Below are positions 58,206-64,000 of a stretch of DNA of 64,000 bases, one piece after another. This stretch comes from Nonomuraea rhodomycinica. Lineage in GTDB: Bacteria > Actinomycetota > Actinomycetes > Streptosporangiales > Streptosporangiaceae. The notes under the pieces were generated by a model. It was not told where the DNA came from, searched no databases, and was given only the letters and a program-made list of their open reading frames with translations. A program made the translations under genes and the position numbers. Numbering within the stretch: the first letter of the stretch is position 1; the number at the start of each line of letters is the position of its first letter. The stretch is taken from contig NZ_JABWGO010000007.1 in NCBI RefSeq assembly GCF_013363995.1, forward strand, positions 1 to 64,000. The letters run 5' to 3'.

Positions 58206-58574
58206 TTGGTGCCTGCACGCGGGACCGTCATCTCGCGTCGGCTCAGTTAGGTTAGCAAACTCTGAGGGGTGCGTGATACCGCGAATCCGAGAGAGCCGGG
58301 TGACGTGGCGTCCGGCGGGCGGCGCGCGGCCATGCTGCGCGCCGCCGGACCGCCCGCCGCGCGGGGCTTTCCGCGTCCGCCGGCCTCTTCCGTGCGGGCT
58401 TCTTCCTGCCGGTCCCTTCTCCTGCGGGTCGCTTCTCCCCGGCGCTCTTTCGTGGCGGCCGTGCTGGCCGGCCGCGAAACGGGGCGGGGGCTGCCGCTGG
58501 GCCGGTTCATGGTGATTGGTGAGGCTTGGTGAAGCTGTGGCTTGACTGATTCATGGGACTCCGCTGAAAACGGC
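58206..58574. other. Intergenic stretch without a supported gene
   Basis: From the tRNA start to the promoter of the next gene. Short open frames here are low in complexity (Arg/Pro/Ser-rich) on both strands, and none has a ribosome site. The tRNA promoter should lie at its left edge on the minus strand. I see no repeat or RNA gene. Confidence 0.6.
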
Positions 58575-58602
58575 TTGCGATCACCTTGGGTGCTGCTACG
58601 GT
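58575..58602 (+). promoter_or_regulatory. Candidate promoter of the secreted-protein gene
   Basis: TTGCGA (58575-58580), 16 bases, TACGGT (58597-58602). It precedes a leader of about 70 bases that carries a strong hairpin. Confidence 0.5.
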
Positions 58603-58627
58603 TACGGACCGTTGAGGGGTGAGTCCA

Positions 58628-58658
58628 GGAACCGGCCCCACGACATGGGGCCGGTTCC
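58628..58658 (+). promoter_or_regulatory. Strong leader hairpin
   Basis: GGAACCGGCCCC (58628-58639) and GGGGCCGGTTCC (58647-58658) form a perfect 12-bp stem with loop ACGACAT, ten bases before the AGGAGG ribosome site at 58668. It could be an attenuator, a stability element or part of a riboswitch; no known riboswitch class was recognised. Confidence 0.6.
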
Positions 58659-58676
58659 GGAGCTTCAGGAGGTCAC

Positions 58677-59369
58677 GTGACACGCACGCCGGTGCGACGG
58701 CCGAGGGCGATGGCCCGAGCCGTCTTCGGCGCGCCCGTGCCCGTGGCCGTCCCGGCAGGCGAGGCGATCACCGAGCGGGCGCACCGGATGGCGCGGTTCG
58801 CGGCCGGTGCCCGCCGGGTGGTCGCGCGGGCGGCCGTGGCCGGGGGCGTGATCGCCGCCGGTTGGTTGCTCGCCGTCCTGTTCGGGACGTTCTCCGCCGC
58901 TCCGGCCGCCGCGAGCACAGCCGCGGCGCACACGGCCGCGAGCACGACGGCGGCGCACACGGCCGCGGCAGACGCGGCCGGCGGAGCCGCCACGGGAATC
59001 GCGGCACTCGACGACTCCCGCTCCAGCACCTCCGGCACCACCGTCACCGGGTCCATCATGGACGGTTTCCCCACGGGCGACGGCGGCATCTCGGCGGCGG
59101 ACGACGCCGAGGCCATGGCAGGGCGCACGGTCGACGGGCTCACCAGCCAGTCCGACCCCGGCCTGCCGCCTTCCTCCACCGCGAACAAGATCCTGGGCAC
59201 CGACGGACTGGTGCCCGGCGGCGGTGGCGGCCCGTTCGGGCCAGGCATGGGGGACATCGCGAGGTCCGTGTACGACCCGGCGCTTCAGGCCAGGCACGTC
59301 GTCGTGGCGCGCGAGCTTCCCCCCGTCGTCCGCACAGCGGCGGACGACCCTTCTTTCTCACCTGACTGA
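58677..59369 (+). CDS. Putative membrane-anchored or secreted Ala/Gly/Thr-rich protein
   Basis: 230 residues. An N-terminal basic region of about 50 residues is followed by one hydrophobic segment (AAVAGGVIAAGWLLAVLFGTFSAAPAAAS, about 52-80) that could be a long signal peptide or an anchor. The rest is low-complexity: AHTAAST repeats, then SSTSGTTVTGS and a Gly/Pro-rich end. I do not recognise a domain. GTG at 58677 follows AGGAGG by four bases. It lies upstream of the chaplin-like gene and may have a role at the same cell surface; that link is only positional. Confidence 0.6.
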   Translation: MTRTPVRRPRAMARAVFGAPVPVAVPAGEAITERAHRMARFAAGARRVVARAAVAGGVIAAGWLLAVLFGTFSAAPAAASTAAAHTAASTTAAHTAAADAAGGAATGIAALDDSRSSTSGTTVTGSIMDGFPTGDGGISAADDAEAMAGRTVDGLTSQSDPGLPPSSTANKILGTDGLVPGGGGGPFGPGMGDIARSVYDPALQARHVVVARELPPVVRTAADDPSFSPD

Positions 59370-60050
59370 CCCCGCCGTTGCAGCCGGTCCTCACGGGCCG
59401 GCGGCGGAGCGCGGCCATGGCCCGCACTCGCCCGGAACCGGCAAGGTTCCGCCAGCCCGGGACCGGCGGGTTCCATCCTGGCCCCGCTCATCCGGGACCG
59501 GCGGGTTCCGCCCGGTTCCACTCGTCCGGGACTGTCGCAGTTCCCTTCGCCACCGGCCCGCACGGGCCGCGGCCGACGCAGCCAGACGCCTGTCACGCCG
59601 GGCGCCCGCCGCACAAGGCGGGGCGTCAGGCGGGACGCTCGTCGCAACCACGGCGAGGCGTCGGGCAGGACGCCCGTCACGCCAGGGCGGTCGTCCGGCG
59701 AAGACGCTCGTCGTCGGGAACCGGCCGTCACGCGAAGTGGTCGTCACGCGAAGTGGCCGTCACGCGAAGTGGCCCCCGGCCGGATCGGGCCGGGCGACAC
59801 GGGCGAGAGTCATGGTTCCCGTCCGCGACGGGCAGGGCCGCCGGCGACCAGGCCGGCGGCACCGTGAGCCCGCCCGCACGAACCGGTGGGGCATGAGCCC
59901 CTCCGCCGGCGGGCGACACGTCAGTCATCACTGATCCGCGGTCCGCGAGGTCCCGCTTGTACGGCGATGCGTCACGCTCCCGTACGGCCTCGCCTCCCGC
60001 GGATCGTCAGGCGCAATTCATTCCCCCCAGAAGTCATAGGAGCACTCATC
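59370..60050. other. Repeat-rich spacer without a convincing gene
   Basis: 681 bases before the chaplin-like gene. Four degenerate copies of a dyad with GGAACC/GGTTCC-like arms (copies begin at 59431, 59457, 59492 and 59526) include an exact 18-mer repeated at 59457-59474 and 59492-59509. A triple 16-mer repeat follows at 59725-59772. A 172-codon open frame covers part of this but is Arg/Pro-rich with no ribosome site. The chaplin promoter must lie in the right part. Confidence 0.65.
59725..59772. repeat. Three tandem 16-bp repeats
   Basis: CCGTCACGCGAAGTGG occurs at 59725, 59741 (first base T) and 59757, with no spacer. Upstream, looser CGTC-containing copies occur from about 59620. Confidence 0.9.
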
Positions 60051-62102
60051 ATGCGTACGTGGGCGAAGGCTTCCACACCCGCGGCTCTGCTCGCGGTCGC
60101 GGTCATGTCGTTCGGCGGCGGCACCGCGTTCGCCGACACCTCCGGCGACCACTCCGTCGGCGGCGGCAACCAGGTCAACCTGCCCGTCACCCTGCCGATC
60201 GACATCAGCGGCAACTCCGTCGCCGCGGTCGGCGAGTCCCGCGCCTCCTCCGAGGGCGGCGCGTCGGTGGAGAACACCGGCCGCTCCGGCATCCCCGGCA
60301 GGACGTCCGGCGACTCCAGCGTCCTCGGCGGCAACCAGGTCAACGCACCCATCACCGCCCCCATCAACGCGTGCGGCAACGCCGTCTCCCTGTTCGGCAG
60401 GTCCGACGCCGGCTGCAAGGGCGGCGCCACCGTCAAGAACGACGGCCGCGGCGGCCCGGGCGGCAACCGCACCTCCGGCGACCACAGCGTCCTCGGCGGC
60501 AACCAGGTGACGGCGCCCATCACCGCGCCGATCAACGCCTGCGGCAACGCGGTCGCCGTCTTCGGCGAGGCCACCGCCGGATGCAAGGGCGGAGCCTCGG
60601 TCAAGAACAACGGCCGCGGCGGCGGCGCCGGCCACAACACCACCTCCGGACGCAGCTCGGTCCTCGGCGGCAACCAGGTCGTCGCGCCGATCGCCGCCCC
60701 GATCAACGTGTGCGGCAACGCCGTCGCGGCGTTCGGTGAGGCGTTCGCGGGCTGCAAGGGCGGCTCGTCGGTCACGACCGGGCGCCCGGGCGGGCACCAC
60801 GGCGGCGGCAAGGGCTACGGCGGCGGTCACGGCGGACACGGCGGGCCGGGCTCGGGGGGCAACGACACCGACGGGCGCTTCGGCGCCGGCAGCGGCAACC
60901 AGGTCATCGCCCCGATCAGCCTGCCCATCACCGCCTGCGGCAACGCCGTGGGCAACGCGGTCGCCGGCTGCAAGGGCGGGGCGTCCGTGGAGGGTTCCGG
61001 CGGCCGTGGGTCGGGTGCCGGCGGCAACACGACGTCCGGCCGTTCGGGCGTGCTGGCGGGCAACCAGGTGGTCGCGCCGATCACCGCTCCGATCAACGTC
61101 TGCGGCAACGCGGTGGCCGTGCTCGGAGGGGCCTTCGCCGGGTGCAAGGGCGGCGCGTCGGTGAAGAACGGCGGCGGCCAGGGCGCCGGCGGCAACCGGA
61201 CGTCCGGCCGCAACTCGGTGCTCGGCGGCAACCAGGTCGTCGCCCCGATCACCGCCCCGATCAACGCCTGCGGCAACGCCGTCGCGGCCCTCGGCCTGGC
61301 CGAGGCGCGCTGCAAGGGCGGCGCCAGCGTCTCGCCGCAGCACGGCTCCGGCGCCGGTGGCAACACGACGTCCGGCCGGGGCTCGGTGCTCGGCGGCAAC
61401 CAGGTCGTCGCCCCGATCACCGCTCCGATCAACGTGTGCGGCAACGCCGTCGCCGTCCTGGGTGACGCGGCCGCCGGGTGCCTCGGCGGTGCGCACGTCG
61501 GCAAGCCGGCCGACGAGGGCCACGGCGGGCACGGCGGCCCGGGGCGTCACCCGTACGCGGCGAGCCCCACCGCCCAGGGCGGCGGGATGCTGCCCGCCCT
61601 GCCCGCGGTCCCGGCCGTCGGCGGCCTGGCGGGCGCCGGCAACGTGACGCGTCAGATGCAGGGCGCGGCCGGGCTCCCCGTCGTGGGCGACATGTCCGAC
61701 TCGCTGGGTCTGCCGGTCCTGCCGTCGCTGCCGGGCCTGCCCGACCGTCCCGCCCGGCCCGCGACCCCCGCGCACCCGGCCAAGCCGGCCAAGCCCGCCA
61801 AGCCGGTCAAGCGCGGCAAGCACGCCAAGGAGGTCGCGACCAACGCCGGCGGCGTGTCCGGCCCGCTGTCCGTGGTCTCCCCGGCGACCTCGCTCGTCGC
61901 CTCCACCCCGGTCGGCGGCGCCGCCACCTCGGCCACTCGCTCCCTCCCGGTCGGTGACATCGGTCTCATGAGCGCCGCCCGGCCCGCCGGGGTCACCGGG
62001 ATGAGCTTCGGCGCCCTGGTCGCGCTGCTCCTGGGCGGGATGTGCGCCGCCTCCGCGACGCTGTTCGCGGCGACCCGCCGCTTCCGCCTCGGCCGGAAGT
62101 AG
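60051..62102 (+). CDS. Eight-repeat chaplin-like surface protein with C-terminal anchor
   Basis: 683 residues. The signal peptide is residues 1-28 (ending GGTAFA). Eight chaplin-type repeats run from about 31 to 490, each with GGNQVxAPITAPINxCGNAV and a second Cys in AGCKGGASV. Repeat 1 lacks both Cys; the others have the pair. Gly/Ser linkers separate them. A Pro-rich region with PAKPAKPVK lies at about 564-600. A hydrophobic C-terminal segment (651-675) precedes RRFRLGRK. No LPXTG or LAXTG sorting motif is visible. Chaplins coat aerial hyphae as amyloid-like films; known long forms carry two repeats. ATG at 60051 follows AGGAG. Confidence 0.85.
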   Translation: MRTWAKASTPAALLAVAVMSFGGGTAFADTSGDHSVGGGNQVNLPVTLPIDISGNSVAAVGESRASSEGGASVENTGRSGIPGRTSGDSSVLGGNQVNAPITAPINACGNAVSLFGRSDAGCKGGATVKNDGRGGPGGNRTSGDHSVLGGNQVTAPITAPINACGNAVAVFGEATAGCKGGASVKNNGRGGGAGHNTTSGRSSVLGGNQVVAPIAAPINVCGNAVAAFGEAFAGCKGGSSVTTGRPGGHHGGGKGYGGGHGGHGGPGSGGNDTDGRFGAGSGNQVIAPISLPITACGNAVGNAVAGCKGGASVEGSGGRGSGAGGNTTSGRSGVLAGNQVVAPITAPINVCGNAVAVLGGAFAGCKGGASVKNGGGQGAGGNRTSGRNSVLGGNQVVAPITAPINACGNAVAALGLAEARCKGGASVSPQHGSGAGGNTTSGRGSVLGGNQVVAPITAPINVCGNAVAVLGDAAAGCLGGAHVGKPADEGHGGHGGPGRHPYAASPTAQGGGMLPALPAVPAVGGLAGAGNVTRQMQGAAGLPVVGDMSDSLGLPVLPSLPGLPDRPARPATPAHPAKPAKPAKPVKRGKHAKEVATNAGGVSGPLSVVSPATSLVASTPVGGAATSATRSLPVGDIGLMSAARPAGVTGMSFGALVALLLGGMCAASATLFAATRRFRLGRK

Positions 62103-62140
62103 CCGGAAATAGCCGCAAGTAGCCGGAAGTAGCCGGAAGC
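62091..62140. repeat. 10-bp tandem repeat at the chaplin stop codon
   Basis: About five copies of AGCCGGAAGT (some with A or C changes) span the stop codon at 62100-62102 and repeat TAG in one frame. It is probably slippage DNA. Confidence 0.8.
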
Positions 62141-62356
62141 GAGAAGCAGGCACAGCAGGTCGCCGAAGCCCGTGCGGCACAGGCACGCGGAGTAAGCGAC
62201 CGACCAGCCTTACCTGACGTCCCGCGCCTCTCACCCGTTGGTAAGGGCTGACGTCGACACCCATAAGAAGAGGTACGGACCGCCGCTCACGCCATGGGCG
62301 GCCGGACCGAAAACCCCGCCCGGCTCCGCACCAGGAGGCGGGCGGGTCCACAGACG

Positions 62357-62395
62357 CTTTGCCCGTCTCGGGGGCGCGGCCCGGGACGGGCAAAG
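62357..62395 (+). terminator. Terminator between chaplin and DUF5703 genes
   Basis: CTTTGCCCGTC (62357-62367) and GACGGGCAAAG (62385-62395) form a perfect 11-bp stem, with further pairs inside. It lies between the convergent genes; the remaining bases 62141-62504 hold no supported gene. Confidence 0.75.
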
Positions 62396-62504
62396 CCATG
62401 TCCGCGTCCGGAGGGCGGCGCGAGCCCGCGGAGGGGCCGTGGAAGCCGTCGGCGGCCCTGGACGTTGAACAGATGTCGGAGGGCGTCGGCAGAGGTCGGA
62501 GAGG

Positions 62505-62690
62505 TCAGAGGGTGCTGCGGACCCGCATGACCTTGCGACGCAGCCGTACGTGCCGGCTCCCGTCAGGGTGCAGGCGCACCCGGGAGAGCTCCCACTGTCC
62601 GTACTCCGCGTGCTCGGTCAGCAGCTGACGTGCGGCTTCGCGGGAGAGGTCGCGCGGAATGAAGATATCCATGTAGGAGTAGTCGAGCAC
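62505..62690 (-). CDS. DUF5703 family protein
   Basis: A 61-residue protein of the actinobacterial DUF5703 type (MLDYSYMDIFIPRDLSREAARQLLTEHAEYGQWELSRVRLHPDGSRHVRLRRKVMRV). The conserved AARQLLTEHAEYGxWEL and LRRKxMR stretches are present. The function is unknown. GTG at 62690 matches the usual N-terminus (M-DY-Y); ATG at 62672 would cut off the first strand. It is divergent from topA, a placement seen in other actinomycetes. Confidence 0.8.
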   Translation of the reverse strand: MLDYSYMDIFIPRDLSREAARQLLTEHAEYGQWELSRVRLHPDGSRHVRLRRKVMRVRSTL

Positions 62691-62881
62691 AACGATTAGT
62701 CTCCAGGGTGAGTCAGGGCGCGGTGCCGCTCGTTGGGCCTTATTCTGCGTGCTTGTGGGTGGACCCGAAAGCTAGTGGGTAGCCCCGGGGGAAGGAAATT
62801 TCCGCGAGTCGGGTTACCTTTCAGATCTGTGCCGGCTCCCGGCAGGGGGAATTGCAAGCGAACAGCGAGGTAGGAAGCAGC

Positions 62882-64000
62882 GTGCCAGCCAACAACGGCA
62901 GCGCCGGCGGAACACGCCTGGTCATCGTCGAGTCGCCCGCCAAGGCGAAGACGATCGCCGGGTACCTCGGGCGCGGCTACATCGTCGAGTCCAGCATCGG
63001 CCACATCCGCGACCTGCCGGAGAAGGCCGATGACATCCCCGAGAAGTTCAAGGGGGAGGCGTGGGCACGCCTGGGCGTCAACGTCGATCACGGTTTCGAG
63101 CCGCTGTACGTCGTGAACCCCGACAAGAAGGCGCAGGTCAACAAGCTCAAGCAGCTGCTGCGCGACGCCGACGAGCTGTTCCTGGCCACTGACGAGGACC
63201 GCGAGGGCGAGGCCATCGCCTGGCACCTGCGCGAGGTGCTCAAGCCGAAGGTGCCGGTCCACCGCATGGTGTTCCACGAGATCACCCCGCAGGCCATCCG
63301 CGAGGCCGTCTCCAACCCCCGCGACCTCAACCTGCGCCTGGTCGACGCCCAGGAGACCCGGCGCATCCTCGACCGCCTCTACGGCTACGAGGTCAGCCCC
63401 GTCCTGTGGAAGAAGGTCAAGCCGCGCCTGTCGGCGGGGCGCGTGCAGTCGGTGGCGACGCGGCTGGTCGTGGAGCGCGAGCGGGACCGCATGGCGTTCA
63501 CGGCGGCCCACTACTGGGACCTGCAGGCGCTGTTCGACAGCAACAAGCCCGAGGAGAAGCCGCGCGACTTCACCGCGACGCTGACCGGGGTCGACGGCAA
63601 GCGGGTGGCGCAGGGCCGTGACTTCGCCAGCACCGGCCTGCTCAAGAGCAACGACGTGCTGCACCTGTCGGAGGCCGCCGCCGGCGAGCTGGCCGCGCGG
63701 CTCCAGGGCGCCTCGTTCGCGGTCCGGTCCGTCGAGCGCAGGCCGTACACGCGCAAGCCGTACGCGCCGTTCCGGACGACCACGCTGCAGCAGGAGGCCA
63801 GCCGGAAGCTGGGCTTCTCGGCCAAGTACACGATGCAGGTCGCGCAGCGGCTGTACGAGCAGGGCTTCATCACGTACATGCGTACCGACAGCATCACGCT
63901 GTCGGAGACCGCGATCGCCGCCGCCCGCTCGCAGGCGATCAAGCTGTACGGCGCGGCGTACGTGCCCGACAAGCCGCGCGTCTACAGCAGCAAGGTCAAG
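62882..64000 (+). CDS. topA: DNA topoisomerase I, 5' part (runs off the window)
   Basis: The first 373 codons of a type IA topoisomerase, which relaxes negative supercoils. The TOPRIM domain begins RLVIVESPAKAKTIAGYLG, with the metal motif LATDEDREGEAIAWHL. The gate region follows, and the active-site Tyr332 is in FITYMRTDSITLS. The start is GTG at 62882, with GGTAGGAAG upstream; the N-terminal extension MPANNGSAGGT is typical of actinobacteria. The C-terminal repeats lie beyond the window. No frame defect is visible. Confidence 0.96.
   Translation, partial: MPANNGSAGGTRLVIVESPAKAKTIAGYLGRGYIVESSIGHIRDLPEKADDIPEKFKGEAWARLGVNVDHGFEPLYVVNPDKKAQVNKLKQLLRDADELFLATDEDREGEAIAWHLREVLKPKVPVHRMVFHEITPQAIREAVSNPRDLNLRLVDAQETRRILDRLYGYEVSPVLWKKVKPRLSAGRVQSVATRLVVERERDRMAFTAAHYWDLQALFDSNKPEEKPRDFTATLTGVDGKRVAQGRDFASTGLLKSNDVLHLSEAAAGELAARLQGASFAVRSVERRPYTRKPYAPFRTTTLQQEASRKLGFSAKYTMQVAQRLYEQGFITYMRTDSITLSETAIAAARSQAIKLYGAAYVPDKPRVYSSKVK

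Noticed and set aside
59378..59896. A 172-codon plus-strand ORF in the spacer before the chaplin-like gene
   Set aside because: It has no ribosome site, an Arg/Pro/Gly-rich composition, and is made largely of the short repeats described for this spacer.
60160..61500. Regular repeats considered as a CRISPR array
   Set aside because: The repeats are about 130-180 bases apart, encode a chaplin-type protein in one frame and vary at silent positions. No cas genes are near.
60018..62399. A 793-codon minus-strand open frame over the chaplin-like gene
   Set aside because: It mirrors the repeats of the plus-strand gene, has no start signals or domains and is a GC-bias shadow.

Overview
The window is GC-rich DNA from a filamentous actinomycete, most likely of the Streptosporangiaceae or a close relative (family placement is inference). 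Supporting signs are the codon bias, many GTG starts, a chaplin-type hyphal surface protein, an actinomycete-type integrative element, DUF5703 next to topA, and dense divergent regulator/target gene pairs.

Chromosomal part, 0-46 kb. It opens with a TerC transporter, a sulfotransferase, a secreted CBM2-GH5 cellulase and a TetR-controlled ABC exporter. Next come a PIG-L deacetylase and a STAS protein, then a glycerol regulon: glpF-glpK-glpD on the minus strand, divergent from an IclR regulator and a second glycerol kinase, with two near-identical candidate operators between them. A likely metal/envelope block follows: DUF305 and DUF6153 proteins, BlaI-M56, and a tiny Cys-rich peptide with CsoR-like boxes. 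Then an MFS pump, a DUF418 protein with its HTH/MarR-like regulator, and an HxlR-oxidoreductase pair. A PucR-type regulator faces an acyl-CoA operon (esterase, SCP-x-type thiolase, acyl-CoA ligase, SDR). From 30 to 46 kb are hydrolases, TetR, MarR, GntR and SDR genes, an ECF41-type sigma factor with two matching divergent promoters, and decayed genes (a tetR remnant and a P450 remnant).

Mobile part, about 46.4-58.1 kb. This is an integrative conjugative element of the AICE type: XRE/TPR and GntR regulators, a Pra-like protein, an FtsK/Tra translocase, a RepSA-type initiator and a large serine integrase. The integrase 3' end runs into a tRNA-Leu(GAG) gene. A partial copy of the tRNA 3' end lies at 46.46 kb, and a serine-recombinase fragment just outside it suggests earlier integrations at the same target. 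The cargo includes a CutA protein and a DUF4041 plus GIY-YIG (Mug113-like) protein that resembles the SNIPE anti-phage nuclease.

Right flank, 58.2-64 kb. A putative secreted protein, a repeat-rich spacer, an eight-repeat chaplin-like protein with a C-terminal membrane anchor, DUF5703 and the 5' part of topA.

The most interesting items are the SNIPE-like protein in its new architecture, the integrase/tRNA junction with signs of accretion, the multi-repeat chaplin, the metal-box peptide gene, and several operator families that can be read directly from repeats.
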